Shown here in pieces: positions 21,036 to 31,934 of a stretch of DNA of 51,797 nt. The stretch lies in contig NW_006766944.1 of NCBI RefSeq assembly GCF_000275845.1, forward strand, positions 38,172 to 89,968, given 5' to 3'. Source of the stretch: Dichomitus squalens LYAD-421 SS1. Lineage: Eukaryota; Basidiomycota; Agaricomycetes; Polyporales; Polyporaceae. The notes under the pieces were generated by a model. It saw only the letters and a list, made by a program, of their open reading frames with translations, did not search any database and was not told the DNA's origin. The position numbers were made by a program, and so were the translations under genes. Each line of letters opens with the position of its first letter. Position 1 is the first letter of the stretch.

Positions 21036-21459
21036 GGATGACTTCCCATAAGGATCTACGGCCATTTTGTCGTCCGTAGATACTGAAAGTGTCCTATCCG
21101 CCGAGATGCCGATGCCGATTTGTACTCCGCTTTCGAGGCCGACGTCCGTAGATGCTGCAAGCGCCCAAAATCTAGAAGGGGGGGTCGACCCCCCTTTCTA
21201 GACCTAAACGCAGCCGTAGAAGCTCGCTTGAGGTCGTAAACGACTCGAAAGGAAGGTGCCATCATTACAAATTGTGTTGGGATCAATCGCCTACTACATT
21301 GGGTGCTGATGTAAGGCGCAAAAGAGCACGTGCATAGCATTAGACGCTCTCCGGATATCCCGGCCTGATCATTGAGCGCCCGAGATCTCTGGACAGATTA
21401 GAGCTCCGATATATGTCTACGGACACTCCAGAGCCGTAGATCCTTATGGGAAGTCATCC
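21036..21459. mobile_element. 424-bp MITE-like non-autonomous DNA transposon
   Basis: The element is bounded by perfect 27-bp terminal inverted repeats (21036-21062 and 21433-21459) that start GGATGACTTCCCATAAGG and end CTACGGC. It is flanked by AAT duplications. It has no convincing transposase; the internal minus-strand frame (21056-21340) is about 94 residues with no DDE-type motif. Repeated CCGTAGA-type blocks lie at 21072-21080, 21144-21152 and 21213-21220, and inverted near 21415-21423. These may be subterminal transposase-binding sites. The centre holds a near-perfect 32-bp palindrome. Small size, long inverted repeats and lack of coding capacity define a MITE or foldback element that would depend on a transposase encoded elsewhere. 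The superfamily is not determined. Confidence 0.9.
21171..21202. repeat. 32-bp central palindrome of the MITE
   Basis: The sequence reads TCTAGAAGGGGGGG followed by TCGA and CCCCCC..TCTAGA, nearly self-complementary over 32 bases with one mismatched pair. It could extrude a stable hairpin in DNA or RNA. A palindrome in the middle of an inverted-repeat element may reflect its origin by internal deletion or fold-back. Confidence 0.8.
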
Positions 21460-22005
21460 AATGTAACGCTCGCTTGCTACCTACTCCAGAAAGACGCCGT
21501 CGTCGACATCACATCCGTGTTCTATCTGCACATCTGCCTCATCTATCGGAACGACCCATCCATCCCGGTACAGCAGAAATTCAATGTTATGAGCACCATG
21601 ATGTGCCGAAGGGACTCCATGTTTGGCGGTGAAGAGCTGCGTGAACTGGCCCTCGAACACCGCGATGCCGTGAAGGAGGGGCAGTTAGAGCTCGGGAGCA
21701 GTTATTGGGGGACGGGAACGTACTTCATCGAGGTCAGCTTTCATCGGGAAGATAAAGACATGCCATGGGTTAAAGACTGGACACCATTGTGGAAACATTT
21801 TGGCATCGATACATGGCGACGCAATGCCCGGGTAGCGTGTGGAGAGGCTCCTTTGGTCGGACTCGGAGCTAATCTGGCTGATGGGTGCCGTAGGTACTCC
21901 TGCTGTGAGCAGATGCGCTATGGGCACAGTTGCGCGTGCAGCAGTGGGCAGTATGCGGTGATGGAAGAGGTAGACGTCAAGCAAGGCCCGGGTAGTGCAC
22001 TATAG

Positions 22006-22368
22006 CGTAGTACTAGTAGTAGTTGAAGACGGTGTCTTATGATCATGCACAGTGCGGTAGTTACCGATTCGGGACGCCGAGATCGAGATCGGATCGTTAT
22101 TAAACGCTGCCTGCGCTTCCTCGGGGGCTGGGGTGAATGCAGACGCGCTCACTTCCGTCTTCACAGCCCCCATGAAGCTGTCGAGCTCATACACATGCAC
22201 TCCTCACCCCACAATACAAGACCTTGATGGCACTGTGACCCCAAGGATACGAGCTAGGCTCGGTAAAGGCCGACGACAATTTGATGCGAGGGCGCCTCAT
22301 GGGGCTCATATCTGTCTGTCTTGTCTTTTCACCTCCATCCTCCCCCTCGTCTGTAGTACCCGCAGACA
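22006..22368. other. Gap between the two MYND paralogues
   Basis: This stretch carries the 3' end of the disrupted MYND gene and the promoter of the next one. No TATA box as clear as that of the first copy and no other feature was seen. Confidence 0.5.
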
Positions 22369-23283
22369 ATGGAGCGTACAGACCCTATTACCCACGATCA
22401 CTGTGAACTTGGACTCTTTCATGACGTCGAACCTCTTCACACCCACACGCACTGCAAGAAGTGCTTCCGGATGCGCCGCTGCGAAGGCAACGGCAGCTTG
22501 AAGCTGTTCCGGTGTTCCGGGTGCAGTGTCGCGACATACTGTGTGAGTTCCCCCAACACCTCAGCTGAACTCTATCGCCGATTTTATGCGTAGTCCAAGG
22601 AGTGTCAGAAAGCGCATTGGCGCGACGGACATAAGGAGGCTTGCGCGACGTACAAGCTCTTCCGTGACCGCGCAATCCAGCTATCGGGCAATCCTCACGC
22701 TTGGTCCGATCTCATGCAGTGGGCCGAGTATCATCACTCCTCCATCATCAACGCGACGCTCGCGTGCTACATCCACAAGAAGGACTTCGTCCCCGATGTC
22801 ACGAACAAGTACCTGCTTCAGCTCTCGCTCAACTACATCAACGACCCCTCGCTCCCGGTCGAGAAGAAGTTCGAGTTGCGTGGAGCGCACTTTTCTTCCA
22901 AGGACGAGCCTCTCTGCGCACCGCTTTACAAGGTGGTCTTCGCCCAGCGTCCTGCGGCGGTCGAGATAGGCAAGATGGAGATGGGCAGGAAGCTGTACTG
23001 GGGCACCGGCGCTTACCTCCTCATGGCGCGCTTCCGTCCCGACCAGGTCCAGTTCGGTACGGACGGCATCCCTTTCTGGAAGCACTTTGGAATCGACGCT
23101 CTGCATGCGATGGCGAGGCCTGCATGCCGCAACCCTCTGGACCAGCTCGAGGAGAACCTGATGGAGGGTCTTAAGATGAAGTTCTGCTGTGGTCAGCTCG
23201 AGGGCCTCCCGACGTGTTGCTGCGGTGGATGGACGCACGAAAAGGTACGTGTGCTTCCCTGCTATGGGCGAACATTGGGCTGA
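22369..23283 (+). CDS. MYND zinc-finger protein, uninterrupted paralogue
   Basis: Exon 1 (22369-22542) and exon 2 (from 22594) join across a GTGAGT...GCGTAG intron at the same place as in the neighbouring copy. The finger is complete: HCKKCFRMRRC, LFRCSGCSVATYC, SKECQKAHW, GHKEAC. The rest is the same conserved body: SDLMQWAEYHH, INATLACYIHKKD, YINDPSLPVEKKFE, KLYWGTGAYLLMARF and IPFWKHFGIDALH, then a Cys-rich end (FCCGQLEG, TCCCGGWTHEK). MYND domains mediate protein-protein contacts; the body domain is a basidiomycete-specific part without known activity. If read without further splicing the protein ends at 23283 (287 residues). A GTACGT donor right after THEK could splice to acceptors near 23300 or 23333, so the last residues are uncertain. 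Tandem orientation and shared intron indicate local duplication. Confidence 0.8.
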
Positions 23284-24226
23284 GCAACGCATCCCAACAG
23301 TCGGGACACGGACCAAAGGTTGGGTGGTGGTTAGGTACAATTGCACAATGCCGTCGCAGTGTACGTCGTGCGTCATCTCCGGGTACACTATGGTATCCTC
23401 GTGTTCCGATGGAGCGGATGTTCTTGAAGCATGGTGATCCCGCTACCTCTGGTGTATTCTCGGACCTCCATGACAGGTCTCCTGGCACGTATACATCTCT
23501 TCCGGGTTTGATTTTAGGAACTCGACTTGCAGCCAGAGGAGAGACGCTACCAGCTCCTCAAGGACGTTCTTACGTGTCTCCAAATCCTTTGGCGATCGAC
23601 TCCCCGGTGTAGGTAGAATCGCATCCGATTGGCTCCAAAAAGGGCAACCGCCACGCTCCTCCTGATGGCCTGGTCCCTCCACTGCATCCGATTGTGCAAC
23701 CTCGCCTCCCTCATAAGTAGAGTCCGCCTTGTACGAACGGATCAGAAACTGCGCTTCCCAGCATGATTGTTGTTCGTCGTAAGGCACTGTAAGTTCCTCA
23801 CACATCGCTGGCCAGGGCCGGCAGAGCAGAAGGGGAAGGCACGATCGTGTGTGGTGGCGCCCAGTTGAGCAAAGCCACGCCTATATAGGGCGAGTCGCTG
23901 ATGTTTCGACGATGGCAGAGCGTACTAACTGACTGCCGGGAAGCTTCCAACAGATTTGCTGGACCACCTCCTGAGCAGCTCCGGACTTTAGACGTCGTTA
24001 GAAGTACCGCTGCCAACTTCAGGGCGGATTCGGCCTGCTGTGCCCTTATCCTCTCGTGTCAGGCGCAGAACTGGCCCACGACGACGATTCGGTGTCCTGT
24101 TCAAGAAGCCGTCCTTCCTCCCCTCGAGCGAGCCGCGCTTTTCATCTCGTCCTCGTGTCTTTTCCAGCATGTTGTCGCCATCCTGTGGACCTGATCGCGA
24201 TTCCTTCTCGGAGTCTTGGCAACAAG
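23284..24226. other. Intergenic stretch before aspartic protease 2
   Basis: The first part may hold an alternative last exon of the MYND gene, with frames open to about 23430 or 23612 after possible splicing. The remainder shows nothing recognisable apart from the core promoter of the protease. Confidence 0.4.
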
Positions 24227-24232
24227 TATAAG
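24227..24232 (+). promoter_or_regulatory. Candidate TATA box of aspartic protease 2
   Basis: TATAAG stands 79 bases before the ATG at 24306, matching the spacing found for aspartic protease 1. A pyrimidine-rich CTCTTTCG stretch lies just before the ATG, as is common in fungal leaders. Confidence 0.45.
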
Positions 24233-24305
24233 GCCTGGGTGCTCCTCTGGTTCATCCTCTCAGCCACCGCGCGACCCCTACACCCACTGCGATCCTCTTT
24301 CGACC

Positions 24306-25904
24306 ATGGCTCGCTTCTCAACTCTCTTCGGTCTTTGCGCCGCGGCTCTAGCCATGGGCGTCGCTGCCCTGAGCCCAGTGGTCATTCGCGACTCGCTCAT
24401 CACGCTTCCCCTGGCGCGCCATATCAACACGACCGCGTCCAGGAACATCGTCGCACACGATCAGGCCCGCGCAAAAGTCCTCAGGTCGCGCTCACAGGGC
24501 GCCGCAGGGGTCGTCAGCGATCTCAGGAAGGGACCCGATGGGATCCCCATCCAGGAAAGCTTCGATGTATATACCGTCGATGTGCAAGTCGGCACTCCGC
24601 CGACTACGTACACTCTCATCGTCGACACAGGCAGCTCGAACACGTGGGTCGGCGCGGGCACTCCCTACGAACAAACCAACAGCAGCATAGACACGGGCGA
24701 TGATGTGGTGAATGAAACGTCGCCCTTCAATGCCATAGTATCATGCTAACTGATTCTATCCATATGACTTGTAGGTGGTGTTTTATGGGTCGGGATTGTT
24801 CGAAGGGGAAGAGTTTTTGGACACAGTATCGGTCGGCTCCCTTACGATCCATAACCAGAGCATCGGAGCCGCCGAGTTTGCATTTGGGTTTGAAGGGTTC
24901 GATGGCATTCTGGGGTAAGCTCATCGCATACTGCGAAATCAACAAGGGGGTTTGAAGTACGGTTGCTCGACAGGCTTGGTCCGACCGACTTGACAGAGGA
25001 TACTACATCCGACGGCAACGCAGTTCCGACGTTCCTCGACAACGCATTCGCGAAAAGTCTCGTCCAAGAGAAAACCCTCGGGATCTCGTTCGAGCCCGCT
25101 ATCGGTAACGGTGAGCTCACCATTGGCGGCACGAACAGACTCAAGTTCTTTGGGGAATTGGACTTCGTGTGAGAGATCCTGCCCTTGTGCTATGCGTTGC
25201 ATTGACAGTTGTCATCCTGTGTCTCGTTAGACCTTTGACCTCAACGTCTCCTGCATCGGATTATGTCGGTATTGATCAATCCATCACGTACGGCATTGGC
25301 CGCGGTTCAACAACAATCATGTCCTCCACTGCGGGTATCGTAGATACGGGTACCACTCTTATCCTGATCCCCAGCGGTTGGTGACACTCCTGCTTCCAAC
25401 GAGTTGAGATGGCAACCTAAGAGATATCTAGATGCGCTTGCCACGTACCAAAACATCACAGGAGCGGTCTTGGACGAAGACACCGGATTCCTCTCAATCA
25501 CAAAGGAGCAATACGACAACCTCGAGAGCCTGTTCTTCCATATCGGCAAGGTCTCTCTCTTCCTGCACGAAAGGTTGTATTCTGGTACTTACCATCCTGC
25601 ATAGAACACGTACGAGATCACCCCGAATGCCCAGATCTGGCCCCGAGCTGTAAGGTTCATCGCTCGCCTGTCTACGATTTCAACACTGACCCTCGTGCGC
25701 AATATGATTCAGCTCAACACAGCCATCGGCGGGGAAGCGGGGAGTATCTATCTCATACTGGGAGATAGCGGCGTGGATACTGGCTCTGGACTCGACTTCA
25801 TCAACGGCTATGCCTTCCTCCAGCGTTTCTACCATGCCGTCGACTACACGGGCGAACGCGCCGGATTTGCGTTCACGGAGTATACTTATGCGACCAGCAA
25901 CTAA
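24306..25904 (+). CDS. Secreted pepsin-like aspartic protease 2 (family A1)
   Basis: The protein opens with a signal peptide (MARFSTLFGLCAAALAMGVA) and a propeptide with HDQARAKVLRS. Catalytic motifs DTGSS (LIVDTGSSNTWVGAG) and DTGTT (AGIVDTGTTLILI) and the flap tyrosine (FYGSGLFEG) are all present. Six introns fall at the same places as in the two paralogues: after DDV, within GILG, after DFV, after IPS, after HIGK and after WPRA. All have GT and AG ends. Internal landmarks are FGFEGFDGILG, AFAKSLVQEKTLGISFEP, NGELTIGGTN, YEITPNAQIWPR and GLDFINGYAFLQRFYHAVD, ending ATSN. It should be an exported acid endopeptidase that digests extracellular protein for nitrogen or modifies other secreted enzymes. 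It is the only one of the three on the plus strand. Confidence 0.94.
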
Positions 25905-26662
25905 GGACTGAAGTCGAGATGTGACGAGATGTGACGGAGCGGACAAAGCGATATGTACCTAGGGGACGAACAGGTCGTTATATAGGTGCCATCATTTCGA
26001 AGAGGCTATCGCTAAGTCTCCTGAATTTCTTGCCTTCGTCCACGATTACAATACGTAGTGTGTAAAGCGGTAGCAATGAGCACGAACAGGTCCATCTGAG
26101 CATTTGCGGGCGTAGTGAGCACTCCGCATCTTCCTGATTCGCATGATAGCCATGATTTGATGAGATGGCGCACAATGCTACTAGTGACGAAAAGAGAGCA
26201 TCATGGGGCCCGCTTTCATGCGTACCGCTCGTAGGGAGGCTACGAGATCTTGTGGATCTGCCTGTGACGGGCTGCCGTCACGCCTTGTCTGGAGAGGTGG
26301 CTCTGCGTTTGTCGCTGCTGCTTGCTTGTCCTCCAAGTCTATCCTCGCGATTCGACTCCTCTGCCTCGGCTCTGCGTTCTACTAGGCTCTCTTGCTGGCT
26401 GTCTCTGTGTCTGTGTGCACGGATCAAGCTGGCGAAGCTGATCAATAGCACATGGCACCGCTCGCACGGTAGCTCCCTGGCGGACGCCGAACAAGTGCAT
26501 TGACTGCATCATCATCCCTCCCGGCCAATGTCGCCCTAGCCCCGCCCCTTAGCCGTCTTTGTCTGCCTCCTCGGCGACTCTCTGGCTAGGTCGCTCAGCC
26601 TTACCCTCCTCCACTTGTCCTCTGGCTTGCTCGCGGTGCCCGTGCGCGTCGATTCAAACAAG
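25905..26662. other. Intergenic stretch, possible missed first exon
   Basis: No complete gene is seen. From about 26551 a hydrophobic frame (PLAVFVCLLG, LSLTLLHLSSGLLAVPV) runs into the next gene in phase. It resembles a signal peptide but follows an in-frame TAG and lacks an ATG, so it would need an upstream exon. Confidence 0.4.
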
Positions 26663-28678
26663 ATGAGGGCGCCTTCATCAGCGCTCCTCGACCATCCCCG
26701 TTCCCTCGATGCTCGGACAACCGTAACTCTCCGCGCAGAGGCCACTAACACCCGTATGATATATTCTGGTCGCTGGATCATCAACGAGACTGGCGCTCAT
26801 CCTTCGTATCGAATCGGAGACTCCGAGGCTGCGTCGATCACTTTCTACTTTGCCGGTACGTCTCACCACTGAGCGATCCCGAGCACTCTGTCTATACCGC
26901 GTATTACAGGCTCGTCGCTATCCGTCTTCACAATCGGTCTACTTGACGAGGAACCCTCCGAGAACACGGCACACTTCCATGCCACATACATGGTTGACGG
27001 GCGGGAAGACCTGTGTACTCCTTCACAACGCTCGTCGCACGCCGCGTCTCCCGTCATAGCCCTGGTTGACTGTCATGCACCTCCGTCTGCAGGTCGGCAT
27101 GTTTTCCTCCTTAGTGCACGCTCTCCGTCCTTTAGCTTCTCGCACATCGAGATATACCTCGCACCCTCACCCGCGCCTACACTTCCACCCTCTCCCAACC
27201 AGCAAATGGACCCCCGACCTGTCCTCCGACACTATCTCGATGGCCCTTCGCGCGTCGTGCACCGTCGTGACGGCGATTCGCCCGTGTCCCAGTCTTCTCC
27301 CACAGGTGAACCCACCGCGTTCAGCCCCACCGGCCAGCTCATGCCGCCCTGTCCCTTCACACCCGACTGCGACATTCCTGGCCCCAGCTGCATCAACCCC
27401 GGTCTTCCCTCAAGCTGTTCATTCCCATTTCCTCCATCTGGTATCAGCTTACCTACTGCTTCCTACAACTCCAACGGGGTCACAACTGAGACTGCGACCG
27501 CAACCGTCAGCAGTATGACGAACACCTTCCCGGTGCCTAGCGCGGTGTCCATGCCACCAGAGCCCTCATGGCCTATGCCTTATCCGCCGTACCCTCCTCA
27601 AAGCTGGCCCGAGGCTCCCTCCGCGACTAGCTCACAGGCATCCTCATCATCGATAGGGGACATGTCCATCTCGCGCGGTCTAACTCCTGGGGGCATCGCG
27701 GGGATCGTAGTGGGAAGCGTCGGCGGGGTTCTATTGTTAACGTTGTTCGTGTGGTTGCTAAGGAGGGGGACATTTGGGAGCGGGACGTTGTTTGGGTTCA
27801 GGTATGGGGATGCGCGGTATTCAGGGTGGAAGGCCGGTGTGACAGGGACGGAGATGAGGAAGAGGGATGTGGAAGGATATGTTACCGGTGAGTATATCGC
27901 GCTATTCCGTTTGCCTGAGCAGGTCTCAGCAGGACTATTGCCCTTTAAACGGGAGGCCATGCATCTGCTTGTTCAGCCTCCGTGTATCTCCTACAACTTG
28001 TAGTTGGCAGTCTCAGTCTCACCGCTCGCCCAACACCCGCTGACCTCATTCCTCCTCTACGCAGATCCCGTATCTTCTTCTGAAGGCTCGACTCTCGCCG
28101 CTCCCTTCGTCTCCGCGACGAAGCCCCCTCCCTACTCCCAAGACTCTTTCCAAGCCTCATCCGCTTCGTCCCTCCGTAAACCGCCCCCTTTACCCGCATT
28201 TTCACCCACACCCCCCTGGTCGACGTCATCGTCCGCGTTCGATCACGTATATGCCGTCAGCTCCGTCTCCGGGGCGTCCTGCTCCCATACCCAGACATAC
28301 TCCGTCTCGATGTCCGTCTCGGACATGTCCACGCTGGTCTCTGAGCCCGTCCAGTCTCGCCCTCGAAGCTCGACGACGTACACAAACACGAGTCGGCTCA
28401 GCGTAGGCCCGGCGTATGCCTACCGCCCGGTGCCCATTCCTGAGCGAGTACGGAGCCCCCCGTCGACGGTATCGACATCTATGGTCAGCTTCGATCGCTC
28501 CGACCTCGATGGCCCGGCCCCGGATGTGGCCCCGTCGGAAACGGGGTCGGCGGAGCCGGAACCAGAAACCGAGACCGAAGGGGAGTCGCACTGGGAGTTG
28601 ATGACCGTGGAGAGCGAGGTTCCGTTCGCGCACGCGAGGAGAGCAAGTGGGACAGGTCGTCTTGGTGAGGGTGGGTAG
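26663..28678 (+). CDS. Single-pass membrane protein, Pro/Ser-rich
   Basis: Exons 26663-26855, 26910-27887 and 28065-28678 join in one frame (594 residues). The ectodomain has IYSGRWIINETG, ITFYFAG, SSLSVFTIGL, YMVDGRED and AGRHVFLLSARS. This is the strand pattern (W-x-x-N, F-x-G-x-S-x-x-V, Y-x-[IV]-DG, G-x-H-x-L-x-[VL]) of the galactose-binding-like sandwich common in basidiomycete surface proteins. A Pro/Ser-rich stalk follows, then one helix (GIAGIVVGSVGGVLLLTLF) capped by RRG, and a long cytoplasmic tail rich in S, P and T ending with acidic ETETEGESHWEL. The listed ATG gives no signal peptide; a hydrophobic upstream frame suggests the true start lies in an unrecognised earlier exon. It is a distant relative of genes A-C at 30388-38993. 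Its role may be cell-wall or surface sensing, by inference. Confidence 0.7.
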
Positions 28679-30387
28679 GCGAACGCACGACATCAGGGAA
28701 TTTGCGTGTGTATTTAGGTCGCTATCGTATCGCTATGCTAATGTATCACTTTTCTTTCGCACCGAGAACGGTCTCCGAGGGGCCCAGCTCGCGTTGTCAG
28801 CCAGAACGGCGACTCCTCGAGGGCGACGCCCTAGTTCCCGATCCCGCTACACTCTGGCTTGTGTTTCAAATGTGCCGGCTTCGCTCACCGTTCCTTGATC
28901 GCCGACGCCGGAGCGTAGGCGTGCCACCTGGCGACTCCTACACTTCAAGGGCTTTGCCTGCGAGATTGCAGTCACGAAGGTACAAGGTCTCAACTATCAC
29001 TTGGTATGTCCGATTCGTATCTTCATCAAGGCGTCGGGTTGAGCACAACCTGCCACGCATCGCTCGATCATGCTCGTTACCTCTCCGTCGTATTGACTTA
29101 CGCTATTCTGACAGCCCTCCGCTCGATTCTTCTCAGCCGCCGACCGTTATGCCGGCCTACTACCGGGTGTTCGTGATAGATTCACTCGTCGGAAAGCGTG
29201 GCTCATCCGAATCGGAGTGGACGACGATGCGCTGCGCCTCGTCTGAGGACGGAAAGCTCGCGCGAGTGCGAGCGGTATCCGCCAGCCTCGACCCATGGTT
29301 GTCCGCCAGCGCCGGAGCGCGCTAGGCGGTGCATGTCGACTTCTCTTACGCGTAGTTAGATAGATCCGGGAAGGAAGCGTATGGCGCATTAGGACCGAAA
29401 GCGACTGCGCAGCGGCTCATCTTCGGGCACGCGGAAGATGCGAAGGGGTTTTGGGGAGAACGCCCTCGACTGTGGAAGTGATGTTCGAGGTTCTACATTC
29501 GAGTACCTTTGCTCAATTGCGGTCGTTGGAGCGATAATCCGTCCATTGGCTCAGTAGCGGCGTGGTCAACGTAAAGTGTGGGTTGTGTGCATGGCGTGGA
29601 ACCGTGACCTCCATCGGGGAGTCAAGGTCACGCTGAGAGGAACACGACACCGCTTTGTGGATGCAAGTCTGTGGTCAGTGCGCATCGAAAACCGAAAACG
29701 TGACACACACCACGTCATGCACCCAACCTCCACCGCAACACGTTGGGGTACCTTCGATCTTGCCACAACAAAAATTCATTCTCTTCCCTTCCTCGAGATT
29801 TTCTTTAAGCTGATTTACCGGTCGCGGCTGACGGCAAGATGGTCGCGCGTTCGAATGCTATGTTGGCTCGTACCAAGTGCAGGAATGAACTGAGGTTATC
29901 CTCAGTATGATGGATGGAAGTGACTCGAACGATGTGACACCTTCAGGGAACCTCAGCAAGTGGCCCAATTGAGTACTGCTATCAGACGGGCAGTGGCTAC
30001 CAAGTACGGGAGCGACAGGACTGACAGCCACTAGCATTGTTTGTTGACCTTTTCTCGATGCCTTAACTACATCTGCAACGGTACTAGAAGTGTACTCATG
30101 TTTGAGAGTTGAAGTCTTTCGGACATGGGACACTATCAAATGAGCCTGCATATCTGAAGTTTGCATCGTAAACTCATCAATCGATAAGTTGTACCCGCAT
30201 AAGATGTCAACGAGCTTTCGTCCTGTCTGAGCGCACAAAAAAGCTCCTATACTGCTAAATATGAGACAATACATAGCATACAGCCCTGTATGTGACTCAC
30301 GCACGAAGCACGTCCCTTCCAACTGTTGTTGCCCTTCAGATGTCCTTCGAACCTTCAGTTAATCAGCCCTTTCCTGCGGTCTATACT
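28679..30387. other. Intergenic stretch with no supported gene
   Basis: About 1.7 kb separates the 3' ends of two convergent membrane-protein genes. A plus-strand frame over 28702-29325 is long but has no ATG near its start, no motif and an Arg/Ser-heavy composition expected from chance opening. Nothing else was recognised. Confidence 0.5.
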
Positions 30388-31837
30388 TCACATCGCATGA
30401 TAGGCCTGATACTCCGGCGGGAGCCTACTTTTCATGCTCTGCCATTCATGAATCGATGGCGCCTCCCCACCCTGCAGGCCCCCCGCGATAGTTACACCTG
30501 CGTCCACCGAGCGGCGGTGCGACCATTCTGCTGATACCGAGGGTCTGCGGCCATACTCTGAGTATGAGACTAGAAGATCTGCTATGGACGAGGGTGGGCG
30601 GGAGAGACCAGGGCCAAGGAGGGTAGCAGAGGACGGAGAACGGAAGGACTCGTTCTCGCCGCCAAACGCTGACGTATTGTCGGCATCGGTACGAGCCGTG
30701 AGCTGTGTCATTCCGTCTGAGACTCCAAGAATTGTGATCATGAGCAAATGGAGTAGACCCACAACCGCAAGCGACGACTCACCAACGTAATATGACGCAG
30801 CGGTCGAAGTATGTCGTGCGCGCTTTCGGCGGTACCAGCATCCGATCCCGAGTACCATCCCAATAACTGTTACCCCGGACACCGTGATACTTGTAGCGAG
30901 ACTGATGATCCTTTTACGTGAGCTACCGGACAAATGGGATTGAGCTTCGTGTGCTTCTGGCGTGGCTGAAGACACACTCGAAGACGTCGCGGTTGAGGAG
31001 GACCACGAGGAGACGGATATAAGGGTTGCAGTCTGAGACGTTCCAGATGATGTTGAGATTAGAGATCCGGACAGCGATGGATCCGTAGAAGATGCAGTGG
31101 AGAGGAGCTGAAAGGAGCTCACGGCTGGCGACACGGTACTGGAAGTGTCAATCGTGCCTTCCGTGCTAACACTCGTGGCGATCGACGTAGCGTCCGTGTG
31201 TGGCGTGCCAGCCGATGATGACGACGATGACAATGACGAAATCTTTATTCTGGCTGCGCTGGAAGTTGAAGTCGTGCTTGAAGTCGAAGTATGTAAGGAA
31301 GGGGAAGGAATTTCGGTATCCGTGTCGTTGGAGACCTGGAAGTAGTCTATCCATAGCTGAGAGCCAAAATTGGTTACCACAAGTGTATGTTCTCCTCGTG
31401 TGAGCACCCCAGAGTCAAAGAACGTCTGGCCGTAGGCCTCTTGAGAGACCTCACTTGTTGGGAGGAAGGTATTGGGCTCGCCGTCATCGATTGTGTATTG
31501 CGATTCCATATCCCATGTTCCGACTGGCTTGAATGCCCCGAAGACTTTGACAGACGTGCCTGCACACATATCCCAATGTCAATATAATTCCTTACAGAGT
31601 TGACGCATAGCAGTCGATCCAACCTGTGAAGATGAAGGTTACACTCGACCCCGAAAGGTTGCCCCAATGGAGCGTCTGCTCCCAAGCCGCCGGCTGATTC
31701 TCCAAACCGGTCCAGGCGCCATGCCACTGAATACCAGGATCCCAATCATCCACTTTGACTGTGTCGGTGGATATGGAGCTGTAGAAGAAAAGAAAGAGCG
31801 TGAATGTAACAAAAGAGTGATAACCGAGTGCGAGCAT
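30388..31837 (-). CDS. Array gene A: single-pass surface protein with sandwich ectodomain
   Basis: Exons 31837-31624, 31559-30783 and 30722-30388 join in frame to give 441 residues. A signal peptide (LALGYHSFVTFTLFLFFY) leads into VDDWDPGIQWHGAW, LHWGNLSGSSVTFIFTGTS, VKVFGAFKPVGTWDMESQY, SEVSQEAYGQTFFDSG, GEHTLVVTNFGSQLWIDYF: probably a galactose-binding-like beta sandwich. A long Ser/Thr stalk suited to O-glycosylation follows, then a helix (ITVSGVTVIGMVLGIGCW) with YRRKRAR on the inside. The second intron falls just inside the membrane. The tail ends in RRSVDAGVTIAGGLQGGEAP and LPPEYQAYHAM, a motif shared with genes B and C. The shared ectodomain and tail suggest an outside-in sensor or wall-anchored adaptor. 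No enzyme signature is present. It is the most diverged of the three. Confidence 0.85.
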
Positions 31838-31927
31838 GGCAAGGAGAACAAGCTCAGAGGCCTCAAGACCTTGGAAACGGAGCTTATGGACGGCGGGTGA
31901 CCAACAGAGTTGCCCGAAGTGGCGGCA

Positions 31928-31934
31928 ATTTATA
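31928..31934 (-). promoter_or_regulatory. Candidate TATA box of array gene A
   Basis: TATAAAT on the minus strand stands about 90 bases before the ATG at 31837. The match is good, but distance and composition are the only support. Confidence 0.4.

Larger units (their letters stand above)
21033..21462. repeat. AAT target-site duplication flanking the element
   Basis: AAT at 21033-21035 directly precedes the left terminal repeat, and AAT at 21460-21462 directly follows the right one. In the host gene this triplet is a single in-frame Asn codon, as the continuous paralogue shows. A 3-bp duplication is used by several DNA-transposon superfamilies (for example CACTA-like and PIF/Harbinger-like), but the sequence is not the TWA typical of the latter. 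Confidence 0.85.
20635..22005 (+). pseudogene. MYND zinc-finger protein interrupted by a transposon
   Basis: ATG 20635 opens exon 1 (to 20820), a GTGCGT...TACAG intron follows, and exon 2 starts at 20880. The MYND finger is complete: HCSKC, then CTLNG, LFRCNGCGMRTYC, SKECQ and RRRHQNKC supply the Cys and His zinc ligands. After LVTWVDYHHTNLAN the frame is cut at 21035 by a 424-bp inverted-repeat element whose sequence gives a TGA two codons on. Beyond the element and its target duplication, the frame resumes at 21463 with VTLACYLLQKD and runs to 22005 (YWGTGTYFIEVSFH, PLWKHFGID). The same order and motifs occur without a break in the paralogue at 22369 (INATLACYIHKKD at the insertion point). 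MYND fingers bind proline-rich partner peptides. The gene is otherwise undamaged, so the insertion looks young. Confidence 0.9.

Noticed and set aside
21056..21340. Minus-strand open frame inside the inverted-repeat element as a transposase
   Set aside because: It is only about 94 residues, has no DDE-type or zinc-finger motif, and crosses the subterminal repeats and palindrome; chance opening is simpler.
21036..21459. The insertion in the MYND gene as an intron
   Set aside because: Its ends are GGATGA and GTCATCC rather than GT and AG, and perfect inverted repeats with a flanking duplication mark it as a transposon. Accidental splicing from internal sites cannot be excluded without RNA data.
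28702..29325. Long plus-strand open frame after the 26663 gene
   Set aside because: It lacks an ATG near its start, has Arg/Ser-heavy composition and no motif or splice support.
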